Below, piece by piece: positions 29,101 to 44,100 of a DNA stretch of 58,691 nucleotides. The notes under the pieces are model-generated. The model had not been told where the DNA came from and ran no database searches. It saw only the letters and a list, made by a program, of their open reading frames with translations. The position numbers and the translations under genes are program-made. The stretch comes from Coptodactyla brooksi (Eukaryota; Arthropoda; Insecta; Coleoptera; Scarabaeidae): the NCBI GenBank assembly GCA_033557675.1, contig JAWQRM010000001.1, positions 1 through 58,691 on the forward strand. Direction: 5' to 3'. The stretch's first letter is position 1, and the number at the start of each line of letters is the position of its first letter.

Positions 29101-32100
29101 TGCCTTCGTCAGAAATGCGTTGACCCTTGCCCTGGAACTTGTGGAATACAAGCTTTGTGTAACGTTATAAATCACAGTCCCATATGCTCTTGCAGACATG
29201 GACATACTGGTGACCCATTTACTAGATGTTTACCTATACCACGTAAGTCAACAATTGATACTATTGGCTTATATTCTCTCCAAATTAGACGACCGCCTTG
29301 GTAAAATGGGGTAATCGAAATGCCATATTTTTATGATTTTATTAACAAATCAAGCTTAATTAGAATACCTCATTTTGTCAACCATAACAAAAACAGGCTG
29401 CTTCCTTAACAATCTTTAAATCACATTTGAAATATGTTGTAGCATCCCCACCTAAATACGAAGAACCCGCTCTAGATCCATGCATTCCGTCACCATGTGG
29501 ATCTTACTCTGAATGTAGAAGCATAAGAAACGCCCCGTCTTGTTCTTGTAAAATTGGATATATGGGAACCCCACCCAACTGCAGACCTGAGTGTACCATA
29601 AACTCTGAATGTACCAGCATTTTAGCATGTATAAGACAAAAATGTACTGACCCCTGTCCTGGATCGTGTGGTGTTGGTGCAATTTGCACAGTTGTTAATC
29701 ATATTCCAGTATGTACCTGTCCTGAAGGGTATACAGGAGACCCCTTCAGTAACTGTTTTCCCAAACCAGCAGAACGTAAGATATTGAAAACCAATTGCAG
29801 CTCTTTTCCTCATGAACATTTTCTAGTACCACTAAAACCGAGCGATCCCTGCAATCCAAACCCATGCGGTTCTAATGCTAGATGTAATAGTGGAATTTGT
29901 ACTTGTTTGCCTGAATATCAAGGTGATCCGTACCAAGGTTGTAGACCGGAGTGTATCATAAACAATGAATGTTCTACAAATAGAGCGTGCATTAGAAATA
30001 AATGTATTGATCCGTGTCCAGGAACATGTGGCCAAAATGCTGAATGTAATGTTGTCACTCATGTTCCTATGTGTATATGCCCACCAGGTTTTGCTGGAAA
30101 TGCATTTGTTGCATGTAGACCAATTGAAAGTGTGTTGAATAATCAAAGTATAAATAAACCTATATTGATGTCATACAACTTTTAGAACCCCTCAAACAAA
30201 ATCCATGTTCACCATCACCATGTGGCTCCAACAGTCAGTGCAAAGAAATAAATGGTCAAGCTATATGTTCCTGTTTAAATGGTTATATCGGTAGTCCGCC
30301 AACATGTAGACCAGAGTGTGTCACAAGTGCAGAATGTTCTTTAACCGAAGCCTGTGTAAATCAGAAATGCCAAAATCCTTGTCCTGGCACATGTGGAATC
30401 AGTGCTATATGTCAAGTTGTGAATCACAACCCAATTTGTTCTTGCCCATTGAAACTGACTGGTGATCCATTCCTTAGATGTCTAGAACTACGTAAGGATC
30501 AAAAACGCTTTTTCTATCACATTTTATATCCTTTCAATTTCTAGCTGAGATACCAGTACCACCTATAAATCTATGTCAACCGTCGCCTTGTGGACCAAAT
30601 TCACAGTGTAAAGTTAGTGGTACATCCCCATCATGTTCGTGTTTACCACAATTTGTTGGTGTGCCTCCTAATTGCAAACCTGAATGTGTCACTAATAGTG
30701 AATGTTCATTTAATTTAGCTTGCATAAACCAAAAATGTAAAGATCCTTGTCCAGGTATATGCGGACAAGACGCTGAATGCAGAGTAGTAAACCATGTTCC
30801 AAACTGTGTCTGCATAAACGGCTATGTAGGAAATCCTTTTGTTCAATGTAATGTATCACCACCAAACAAGGAGGAAATTTTGAATCCGTGTAACCCGTCT
30901 CCTTGTGGAAGCAATGCCATTTGCAAAGAACACAACAGAGCAGGTGCTTGCAGTTGCCTTCCAGAATTCATAGGAAACCCTTATGAAGGGTGTAGACCTG
31001 AGTGTGTGATCAATTCTGATTGTCCAGCCAACAAAGCTTGTGTGAGAAATAAATGTGAAGACCCTTGCCCCGGTACATGTGGTCAAAATGCCCAATGTCA
31101 AGTTATTAACCATCTACCATCTTGTACTTGTATAACCAGTTATACTGGTGATCCATTTAGATATTGCAATATAATCAGATATGATGAACCACCAAAACCA
31201 ATAAATAATTGCAACCCATCACCATGTGGGCCAAATAGTCAATGTAGAGAAGTTAACCAACAAGCAGTGTGTTCTTGCTTACCTAATTATTTAGGAAGTC
31301 CACCTGGCTGCAGACCAGAATGTACTGTTAGTTCAGAGTGTGCCCAAAATAAAGCCTGTCTTCATCAGAAATGTGCGGATCCATGCCCTGGCACTTGCGG
31401 AATAAATTCTATTTGCAAAGTACTTAACCATAGCCCAATATGTTCTTGCAACCCTCATCATACTGGCGATCCATTCACAAGATGTTATTCCATACCAGGT
31501 ACCATCACAAACTTCAGTTGTAACAGCAAAACTGATCAACCTGAAATTTTAGCACTGTCCCCACCTACTGTAGACAACATTATTAATCCATGTCTGCCTT
31601 CACCTTGTGGTCCCTACTCACAGTGTCGAGATATTGGAGGATCTCCAAGCTGTTCTTGCATATCTGAGTACATTGGTACACCACCTAACTGTAGACCTGA
31701 GTGCACAATCAACTCAGAATGTACCAGCAATTTGGCTTGTATAAGAGAAAAGTGTCGCGATCCTTGTCCTGGGTCTTGTGGAGCTAACGCTGAATGCTCA
31801 GTAATATCGCATATTCCCATTTGCATTTGTCCACAAGGATATACTGGAGATTCATTTGTCAGTTGTTACCCAAAACCACCAGAACGTAAGTTCTTGTCAT
31901 TATTTCTTCTGATGGGCATTTATTGTTAAATTTTAGCAACCCAGCCACCCAAAAATGACCCTTGTTATCCATTTCCATGTGGCGCTAATACAAATTGCAA
32001 TAATGGCATTTGTACTTGCATACCAAAATACCATGGGGACCCTTACCAAGGCTGTAGACCAGAATGTGTACTTAGCACTGATTGTCCAAAGAATAAAGCT

Positions 32101-35100
32101 TGTGTAAAGCATAAATGTACTGATCCATGTCCAGGAACCTGCGGGCAAAATGCCATATGTTCTGTGATAAACCATATACCAATGTGTAGTTGCCCTACAG
32201 AAATGACTGGAAATGCCTTTGTAACATGTACACCACTTCCACGTATGTATCATTTTTTCGTAAGTGAAATTTGCAGAAAAACTCATTTTTCTTGCAGCAA
32301 AGATAATTAAGCATCCATGTTACCCTTCTCCATGTGGGCCAAATAGTCAATGTAGAGAAATTAATGATCAAGCGGTTTGTTCTTGTATCCCTAGTTACAT
32401 AGGGAGCCCACCATCTTGTAGACCTGAGTGTGTTTCTAGTCCCGAATGCTCTTTGAACCAAGCTTGTGTGAACCAAAAATGTATTGATCCATGCCCTGGA
32501 ACTTGTGGTACAAATGCCAAATGTCAAGTTGTAAATCATAACCCAATATGTAGCTGTGCTTCTGCTTTTACTGGAGATCCATTTGTGACATGTACCATAA
32601 TACGTAAGAAAAGAATTGAAGTCTTTCAAAAATCTATGGCATTTTACTATCTATTAATTTTGCAGAAGAATCACCTCCTATTAACCCATGTCAACCATCA
32701 CCATGTGGTCCAAACTCCGAATGTAGACAAGTTGGGGATTCGCCATCTTGTTCTTGCTTTTTTGGATTCATCGGTACTCCGCCAAATTGCCGTCCAGAAT
32801 GTGTTAGTAATAGCGAATGCCCTAGTCATTTAGCTTGTATCAACCAAAAATGTAAAGACCCATGCCCTGGAGTTTGTGGAACAAACGCGGAATGCCACGC
32901 TCTAAGCCACTCCCCGATATGTTCTTGCAGTAACGGTTTTACTGGCAATCCATTTGGATTCTGTTCCAAAATACCACCAACTATAATTGTGGATGAAATC
33001 AAATCTCCATGTGAACCATCACCTTGTGGAGCTAATGCAGTTTGCAGAGAACAGAACAAAGCTGGAGCTTGTGTATGTTTATCAGAGTATATTGGAAACC
33101 CATACGAGGGGTGTAGACCTGAATGTGTCCTAAATAGCGACTGCTCTGCGCATTTAGCTTGTATAAATAGTAAATGCAGAGATCCTTGTCCAGGAACTTG
33201 TGGTCAGAATGCGCAATGTCAAGTTATTAATCACCTACCATCTTGTACATGTATGACTGGCTATACTGGTGATCCATTTAGATATTGTGACATAATCAGA
33301 CAAGATGAAATCCCAACACCAATAGACATTTGTAATCCATCGCCATGTGGACCAAACAGCCAATGTAGAGAAATTAACCAGCAAGCAGTGTGTTCCTGCT
33401 TACCTAATTATATCGGCAGCCCACCTGGTTGTAGACCTGAATGTACTGTCAGCTCAGAATGTCCACAAAATAAAGCTTGTAAGAACCAAATATGTGTTGA
33501 TCCATGTCAGGCCATCTGTGGCCTAAACGCAAATTGTCAAGTTATCAATCACAGCCCAATTTGTTCCTGCAAACCTGGAAATACTGGAGATCCATTTACA
33601 AGATGCTTCCCAATCCCTAGTAAGTACGAGTACCGTCTTATATATTCATCATTTTTTAATTACACAAATTTTAGCACCACCACCGACACCACATTTAGAT
33701 TATATCAATCCTTGTGTCCCATCACCTTGTGGGCCTAACTCAGAATGTAGAACAACTGGATACTCTCCATCATGCACATGTTTGCCAAATTACATAGGAA
33801 GTCCACCAAATTGTAGACCAGAGTGTACAATTAATTCAGAATGCTCAAGCAACTTAGCTTGCATAAGAGAGAAATGTACAGATCCTTGTCCTGGATCATG
33901 TGGAAGCAATGCCGTATGCAATGTGATTAATCACAGACCAATATGTGTTTGCCCAATTGAATATACAGGGGATCCATTCACAAATTGTTATGCTAAACGT
34001 AAGAAATTTGATATCATACCCTTCATACTGACCAGATATTGAATTCATAATGTTTTTCTAGCACCAACGCCTGAAAAAACTGATCCTTGTAATCCCTCAC
34101 CTTGTGGTCCCAATGCCCAATGCAGGGATAGCATCTGTACTTGTTTACCAGAATTTCAAGGGGATCCTTATAAGGGATGCAGACCAGAATGTGTCCTCAA
34201 TGCAGATTGTCCAAGAAATAGGGCTTGCATTAGAAGTAAATGTGTAGATCCTTGTCTGGAAACTTGTGGGCAGAATGCGCAATGTTCGGTTATAAATCAT
34301 ATTCCTATGTGTACTTGTTTACCCAATCATTCTGGAAATGCCTTCATTTTATGCTCACCAATAAGAGGTTTGGAGCTCATCTGTTATACTTTAATAACAT
34401 TGATTTGATTGCAATTTTAGAACCAATTATATCACATCCTTGTAACCCATCACCTTGCGGTCCAAATAGTCAATGCAGGGAAATCAATGGACATGCTGTA
34501 TGTAGTTGCGTTCAAGGTTTTATAGGATCACCTCCAACATGTCGACCTGAATGTGTTACCAGCTCTGAATGCCCCTTAAATCAAGCTTGTGTAAATCAAA
34601 AGTGCATCGACCCATGTCCAGGCACTTGTGGTATTACAGCCATTTGCAATGTTGTCCATCACAACCCCATATGTAGTTGCCCGTCTAGCTATACTGGTGA
34701 CCCATTTGTTAGATGCCAAATCCGTAAGACAATTGAACACAATAAATAACCCTCTTACATACTAAATCCAAAACAAATTATAGAAATTGCTGAAGAACCT
34801 ATGGTGCCTGCTAATCCTTGTGCGCCATCACCTTGCGGGCCTAATGCAGAATGCAGAGAAATAAATAACTCACCATCATGTTCTTGTTTACCTGAATTTG
34901 TAGGGATCCCACCAAATTGCAAGCCTGAATGTATTAGTAATAGTGAATGTGCAATGAATTTAGCTTGCATTAATCAGAAATGTAAAAATCCCTGTCCTGG
35001 CATTTGTGGTTTGAATGCTGAATGTAAAGTTATTAGCCATACACCGAATTGCGTTTGTTTCTCTGGTTATAATGGGGATCCATTTAGGGAATGTAAATTA

Positions 35101-38100
35101 CCGCAATGTAAGATATTTTATTGAAGATAAGCTGATTATTATAATAAACACTTTATACGTTTTTTAGTCCCTGTACAAATTAGTACACCTTGTTCACCAT
35201 CACCATGTGGCGCAAATGCTAATTGCCGTGAACAAAACAGTGCTGGTTCCTGTGTTTGCTTACCAGATTACGTTGGAAATCCTTATGAAGGATGCCGGCC
35301 TGAATGTTCATTAAATTCTGATTGTCCATCCTACTTAGCCTGTATAAATAACAAATGCAAAGATCCTTGCCCTGGTACATGTGGTCAGAATACCAATTGT
35401 CAAGTTGTTAATCATTTACCTTCTTGTACTTGTTCTCCTGGTTACACTGGAGATCCATTTAGATATTGCAGAGTTCCTGAAATAGTCAAAGATGATGTTC
35501 CAAAAAATCCATGTAACCCATCGCCTTGTGGACCAAACAGTCAATGCCGAGAAATTAACCAACAGGCAGTTTGTTCTTGTTTAGCAAATTATAAAGGAAG
35601 TCCACCCAGTTGCAGACCTGAGTGTGTCATCAGCTCAGAATGTTTGTCTAATAGGGTTTGTGTTAATCAGGAATGTGTTGACCCGTGCCCTGGATCTTGT
35701 GGTTTGAACGCTAAATGCCAAGTGGTAAATCATAGTCCAATATGCTCTTGCAATTTGGGACACACTGGCGATCCATTTGTTCATTGCCACATTACACCAC
35801 GTATGTCATCAACCACACTATACTATGTACTTATCTAACAAGTATGTTATTTCTAGAAATAGCACCACCTGTGCCGACACCCACTCTAATAAATCCATGT
35901 GTACCATCACCTTGTGGGCAAAACGCCGAATGTAGAGAAATTAATGGTGTGCCCAGCTGCTCGTGCTTGCTAACTTTCATGGGATCTCCTCCAAATTGTA
36001 GACCAGAATGTTCAATAAACTCACAATGTTCCAGTAACCTAGCTTGTATAAGAGAAAAATGTACTGATCCTTGCCCAGGATCGTGTGATGGCAATGCAAT
36101 GTGCAATGTCATTAATCATACTCCAACTTGTACATGCCCTGAAGGTTATACTGGAGATCCCTTCACCAACTGTTATCCCAAACCATTGTGTAAGTAAAAA
36201 CGTGGTTAACAAAATTGAGAACCAAGTTTTTATCACATTGTATATTATAGCGCCACCAGCTGTACAAGATGATCCTTGTAACCCATCACCATGTGGTGCA
36301 AATGCTCAATGCTCTGAAGGAATATGTACTTGTTTGCCAGAATATCAAGGAGATCCATACAGAGGTTGTCGACCTGAATGTGTCTTAAATACAGATTGCC
36401 CAAAGAATAAAGCATGCATAAGAAATAGGTGCATAGACCCATGCCCTGGTACTTGTGGCCAATATGCTGAATGTAGCGTTATAAATCATATTCCAATATG
36501 TAGTTGTCCATTTGGCTATACAGGAAATGCCTTTGTTAGTTGCCGTATAATAGAAAGTATGCCTTATAGAAAAAATTATTCTTTAAGTTCTCTAATAATT
36601 TTTTTAGAACCAATTGATACACATCCATGTAGCCCTTCACCTTGTGGTCCCAACAGTCAATGCAGAGAAGTTAATGGCCAAGCAGTATGTTCTTGTGTTC
36701 CTGGTTACATAGGAAGCCCACCAACATGCAGACCTGAATGTATTACAAGCTCAGAATGTCCATTAACTCAAGCTTGTTTAAACCAAAAATGTATTAACCC
36801 ATGCCCAGGAACTTGTGGTCTTAGTGCATTATGTAATGTAGTAAATCACAATCCAATTTGTAGTTGCCCACCAAGTTATAGTGGTGATCCATTCATAAGA
36901 TGTCTAATCATCCAACAAGAAGAAGTTAAACCTCTAGATCCTTGTCAACCTTCACCATGTGGTCCAAATGCAGAATGTAGAATTTCTGCAGAATCTCCAT
37001 CATGCTCTTGTCTTCCAAATTTCATTGGTTCACCACCAAATTGTAGACCAGAATGTATTAGTAACTCTGAATGTTCTAACCACTTAGCTTGTGTCAATCA
37101 AAAATGTTCTGATCCTTGTCCAGGAACTTGTGGCTCGAATGCCGAATGCCGTGTAGTAAGTCACACACCAAATTGTATTTGCTTAAATGGTTACACTGGA
37201 AATCCATTTGTTGAATGTCAACTTTATCAACCTCCACCTGTCCAAGATTTCATTCATCCTTGTTTACCATCACCTTGTGGTGCAAATGCAATATGTAAAG
37301 AACGCAATGGTGCGGGATCGTGCATATGCTTAGCAGAATATATAGGAAATCCCTATGAGGGATGTAGACCTGAATGTACATTAAATACTGATTGTCCACA
37401 AAATAAAGCTTGTGTTCAAAATAAATGTCAAGATCCATGTCCAGGGACTTGTGGCCAAAATGCGAATTGCTATGTTAGAAATCATGTACCAATGTGCACT
37501 TGCATAGCGGGTTATACGGGCGATCCCTTTAGATATTGCAACATAATCAGACATGAGGAACCACCTAAGCCGATAAATGTTTGCAATCCATCACCTTGTG
37601 GATCAAACAGTCAATGCAGAGAAGTTAACCAACAAGCTGTTTGTTCCTGCTTGCCCCAGTACGTAGGAAGCCCGCCATCCTGCAGACCAGAATGTGTTAC
37701 GAGTTCTGAATGCTCCTTGAACAAGGCTTGCATCAATCAGAAATGTACTGATCCGTGTTCTGGGATATGTGGTTTAAATACCCTTTGTAATGTAATTAAC
37801 CATAACCCAATCTGTTCTTGTCAAAATGGATATACTGGCGACCCGTTTAATAGATGTTATTTAATGCCGCGTAAGTCATCAACTTATTTTTCAAAGACCA
37901 TTTTTTATTATTAATTAATCATTTCCAGCTGCCTTTCCTCCATCAATTCAATTTGAACCAGTGATAGATCCTTGCATTCCGTCACCCTGTGGTTTATACT
38001 CAGAATGTAGAAATATTGGTGGATCACCATCGTGTTCGTGTTTAATTGGGTACATAGGATCTCCTCCTAATTGTCGACCTGAATGTATGGCTAATTATGA

Positions 38101-41100
38101 ATGCCCAAGTCATTTAGCTTGTATAAGAGAAAAATGTATTGACCCTTGCCCTGGTTCATGTGGAATTAACAGCCAATGCAACGTTTTGAACCACATTCCA
38201 ATGTGTACTTGCTTGGATGGATACACTGGAGATCCTTTCACTAATTGTCAACCCAAATCACGTAAGAAAATAACTAATACTCCATTTATATATCTTTAAA
38301 CACAACACGTTTGTAGCGGAAAGTGAACCAATTAATGATCCGTGTAATCCCTCACCTTGTGGACCTAACGCACAATGTAGAAATGGTGTATGTACCTGTA
38401 TTGCTGAATATCAAGGTGATCCATATCAAGAGTGTCGACCAGAATGTGTTCTCAGTAGCGACTGCCCTAAAAATAAAGCTTGCGCTAGAAGCAAGTGTAT
38501 TGATCCTTGTCCGGGAACCTGTGGACAAAATACTATTTGCACTATTTTGAATCACATCCCAATTTGTAGTTGCCAACAAGGTTTCATTGGAAATGCTTTT
38601 GTTTTATGTTCTCCTATACCAGGTAAAACAGATTAATGTTTGCATTTACACAATATTTAAATTGTACCATTTTGATTGTAACATAGAATCTCTTCCTACA
38701 AATCCATGCAATCCTTCACCATGTGGACCTAATAGCCAATGCAGAGAAATAAATGGTCAAGCAGTGTGCTCTTGTGTACCTGGTTATTTAGGAACACCAC
38801 CATCTTGTAGACCTGAGTGCATTACTAGTTCAGAGTGTCCATTAACTCAAGCTTGTGTGAACCAAAAGTGTATTGATCCATGCCCTGGAACTTGTGGTAT
38901 TCGAGCAGTTTGCCAAGTCGTTAACCATAATCCAATATGTAGTTGTCCATCTAGCTATACAGGTGACCCATTTGTTAGATGCCAAATCCGTAAGACAACT
39001 AAATACAATAACTCGCTCATTACTAAATTAAAACCTTTTATAGAAATTACCGAAGAACCTGCGATACCGACCAATCCTTGCATACCTTCACCCTGTGGCG
39101 CAAACGCACTTTGTCAAGAAAAAAATGGTTCCCCATCATGTTCATGTTTGCCCAATTTTATAGGTGCACCACCAAGTTGTAGACCAGAGTGCATAAGCAA
39201 CAGTGAATGTATATCTATTTTGGCTTGTGTAAATCAGAAATGTAAAGATCCTTGTCCTGGTACATGCGGAAATAACGCTGAATGCAAAGTAATTAGTCAT
39301 ACACCAAACTGTGCTTGTATCACTGGTTTTACTGGGGACCCATTTTCTGGATGTAGCATCATTGTTTCCATACCAGAAGTCTTCTCGCCCTGTGTTCCTT
39401 CGCCCTGTGGTGCAAATGCACTTTGCAAAGAACAAAACCGTGCAGGCTCTTGTAGTTGCATATCGGAATATATTGGAAATCCTTACGATGGTTGTAGACC
39501 AGAATGTGTTTTAAATTCTGATTGTCCTTCAAATAAGGCATGTATGAGAAATAAATGTAGTGATCCATGCCCTGGAACTTGTCATCAAAATGCGGATTGC
39601 CAAGTCATCAATCATTTGCCATCTTGTACTTGTAAACCTGGTTATACAGGAGATCCCTTTAGATATTGTAGAATTCCTGAAGTAATTAAAGACGAAATTT
39701 CTAAAAATCCATGTAATCCGTCGCCATGCGGTCCGAATAGCCAATGTAAAGAAATTAACCAACAAGCAGTTTGCTCGTGTTTACTGAACTACATAGGAAG
39801 TCCGCCTGCTTGTAGACCAGAATGTACTGTAAGTTCAGAATGTTCGCAAAACAAAGCCTGTATAAATCAAAAATGTACGGATCCATGCCCGGGAACTTGT
39901 GGCTTGAACAGTAAGTGCCAAGTTATAAATCACAATCCAATCTGTTCTTGTATAAATAGTTATACTGGTGATCCATTCACTCGATGTTATCCAATACCAC
40001 GTAAGATTATTAAAATCAAGGTATACTCCATCAGATAATGCTCACATTTAATTCATTTTAGTACCACCACAGGAACCAATTAAACCAATATTTATAAATC
40101 CTTGTGTACCATCACCATGTGGTCCATATTCTGAATGTCGAGATATTGGCGGATCACCAAGCTGTTCTTGTTTGGTGAACTATATAGGAAGGCCACCAAA
40201 TTGTAGACCGGAGTGTAAAATAAATAGTGAATGTCATAGCAATATGGCTTGCATTAAACAAAAATGCAGGGATCCTTGTCCGGGATCGTGTGGTGCCAAC
40301 GCTCATTGCTCAGTAGTAACTCATATACCAATATGTATTTGCCCTGAAAGTTTTATTGGAGATCCATTTAACAATTGTTACCCAAAGCCACCAGAAAGTA
40401 AGTTAAAATAGTTGTAAAGAATATAGCATCTTCTAAATCCTGATTTTCAGGCCCACCTGTAGATGACGATCCTTGTAATCCTTCACCCTGCGGTCCCAAT
40501 GCCCTATGTAATAATGGTATTTGCACTTGTATATCAGAGTACAAAGGAGATCCATATAGAGAATGTAGGCCCGAATGCGTCTTAAATACAGACTGCCCCA
40601 AAAATCTGGCATGTATTAGAAAGAAGTGTATTGACCCCTGCCCAGGAACGTGTGGCTTAAACGCTGAATGTACCGTTATAAACCATATTCCAATGTGTTC
40701 TTGCCTACAAGGGTTTAACGGAAATGCCTTTGTTCAATGTAACAGAATACCAGATTCAATTAGCAAAAATCCTTGCAATCCTTCACCATGCGGACCAAAC
40801 AGTCATTGCAAAGAAATTAATGGCCAAGCGGTTTGCTCTTGTATCACAGATTATATTGGTAGCCCACCAACTTGCCATCCTGAGTGTGTTCTAAGTTCCG
40901 ACTGCCCTCCGACTGAAGCCTGTGTTAACCAGAAATGTGTTGATCCCTGCCCTGGATCTTGTGGCATAAATGCAAAATGCCAAATTGTGAATCATAGCCC
41001 AATTTGCAGTTGCCCACTTAGGTATTCCGGTGATCCATTCATAAGATGCATACCAATTCGTAAGTTTGATCACCACGAAAGTAGGTTTATTATCAGAAAT

Positions 41101-44100
41101 ATGTATTTCAGCTGCTGAACCTCCAATTCCAATCAATCCTTGTCAACCATCGCCATGTGGTCCAAATGCAGAATGTAGAATTTCAGGGGACTCTCCCTCA
41201 TGCTCCTGCCTACCAAATTTCATTGGATCCCCACCAAACTGTAGACCAGAATGTGTCAGTAATAGTGATTGTTCCTTCAACCTAGCTTGTATACATCAAA
41301 AATGCAAAGATCCTTGCCCTGGTATTTGCGCTACAAACGCTGAATGTCGAGTAGTTAGCCATGCACCAAATTGCTTCTGCATATCCGGCTTTATTGGAAA
41401 TCCCTTCGTGCAGTGTACTCAAGAAGTGGTCAAGCCAGTGGAGGTTATAACACCATGTAATCCATCGCCGTGTGGTGCTAATGCTATTTGTACTGAAAAA
41501 AATGGGGCGGGTTCTTGTAGTTGTCTAGCAGAATTTATTGGAAGTCCTTATGATGGTTGTAGACCTGAATGTGTATTAAATATTGACTGTCCTTCAAGTA
41601 AGGCTTGTGTAAGAAATAAATGTCAAGATCCATGTCCCGGGTCTTGTGGACAAAATGCCCAATGCCAAGTTATTAACCATCTGCCATCGTGTACTTGTAT
41701 TTCTGGTTACACTGGTGATCCATTTAGATATTGTAATATAATCAGACAAGAGGAACCACCAAAACCTGTAAACGTGTGCAGTCCATCACCCTGTGGTCCA
41801 AACAGTCAATGTAGAGAAATTAATCAACAAGCAGTTTGTTCCTGTTTACCTAATTATATAGGGAGTCCACCTGGTTGTAGACCTGAATGTACTGTTAGTT
41901 CAGAATGTTCTCAAGACAAGGCCTGCATTAATCAAAAATGTATTGATCCATGTTCCGGTACGTGTGGCATGAATACTAATTGCAATGTAATCAATCATAG
42001 TCCAATATGTTCTTGTACCATTGGATTTACTGGTGATCCATTTACTAGATGTTACCAACAACGTAAGATACCACATAAGATATCGGTTTTATAAATGTAT
42101 GTTCTTTCATTATATTATTTTAGCACCGGCACTACCAGTCATTAAACCCACAATCGATCCTTGTGTACCATCTTCTTGTGGCCCAAACTCTGAATGTAGG
42201 AACATGGGAGATTCCCCATCGTGCTCATGCCTATCAAATTACATTGGAAGTCCTCCAAACTGTCGACCAGAATGTGTGATCAATGCGGAATGTATCAGCA
42301 GTTTGGCTTGTTCAAGACAGAAATGCACAGATCCTTGCCCAGGATCATGTGGTGCAAACTCCTTATGTACAGTTATTAACCATACTCCAACATGTACTTG
42401 TCCAGACCAATACACCGGTGATCCATTCACTAGTTGTTATCCAAAGCCACCTATAGTAGAAGAACCAATTAAAGATCTATGCAATCCCTCACCGTGTGGT
42501 ATTAATACTCAATGCAAAGATGGTATTTGTACCTGCCTTTTTGAATATCAAGGAGATCCATATAGAGAATGTCGACCAGAATGTATTTTAAGCAATGATT
42601 GTTCCACAAACAAGGCTTGTATTCGCAATAAATGTCTTGATCCATGTCCAGGTACCTGTGGAAACAATGCTTTATGTTCAGTAATCAACCATATTCCAAT
42701 GTGTTCTTGCGCTGACGGCTATACCGGCAATGCATTTGTGACATGTAACCTATTTACTCGTAAGTTTATTAGTATATCATGAGATGAAAAACAAATCATT
42801 TTAAATTTTAGCGCCAGCTATTATTAATCCTTGCAATCCATCTCCTTGTGGTCCCAACAGTCAATGCAGAGGAATAAATGGCCAAGCTGTATGTTCCTGC
42901 GTACCCAATTATATAGGAAGTCCACCAACTTGTAGACCTGAATGTGTTACAAGCTCAGAATGTCCATTAAATAAAGCTTGTGTAAATCAAAAGTGTATAG
43001 ATCCGTGTCCGGGTACATGCGGATTTGGTGCTATGTGCAATGTTGTGAATCACAATCCTATATGTATGTGCCCTGTTAGGTACACTGGAGATCCATTTAG
43101 TAGATGTTTACTACGTAAGCCTATAGATATGGCACAATGAGCAATATTCAAATAATAAACTTAACTTACAGAACAAGATGAAATACGTCCAGAGAACCCC
43201 TGTTTACCATCACCATGCGGTCCCTATTCTGAATGCAAGGTATCTGGTGAAAGCCCTTCATGTTCTTGCCTACAAGATTATGTGGGATCCCCTCCAAATT
43301 GCCGGCCGGAATGTGTTAGTAATAGTGAATGCTCCAACCACATGGCTTGTATAAATCAAAAATGCGCAGACCCTTGTCCAGGAACTTGTGGTACATACGC
43401 CATTTGCCGTGTTGTAAGCCATTCTCCAAACTGCGCTTGTCTACCTGGTTATATAGGAAACCCATTTACAAACTGCGCGCTACCACAACGTATGTACACA
43501 TTAAAATGATTGCATTTCTCAAAATCGATCCAACAACTATGTCCGGGAGGTCATTATCTCATAATGACGTCACAGGCATATTTCTTGGAGCAATATCTTG
43601 CACATACCAATAGCATAATCACTACTTAGAAGACTGTTCTTTCTTTATCAGCTGAACTACCCGCTGAAGTGATAAATCCTTGTATTCCTTCACCTTGTGG
43701 AGCAAACGCTATTTGTAGAGAACAAAATGGCGCAGGCTCATGTGCTTGCCTACCACAGCATATAGGAAACCCATATGACGGTTGTAGACCTGAATGTGTT
43801 CAAAACTCTGATTGCCCAGCAAATAGGGCCTGTATCAGAAATAAATGCCAAGACCCATGCCCTGGCACTTGTGGTCAAAATGCAGATTGCCAAGTTATTG
43901 CCCATCTGCCAACATGTACTTGCCGTTCAGGATTTACTGGTAACCCCTTCCAGTACTGCAACCCATTACCACCACCACGTAAGAAAATTTAATTAACTAC
44001 CTTAACCTTCTTTCTAAAATATCCAATTCTCTTTATATAGCTGCAGAAGATATTCCACAAGAAATATGTAATCCCTCACCTTGTGGACCAAATAGTCAAT

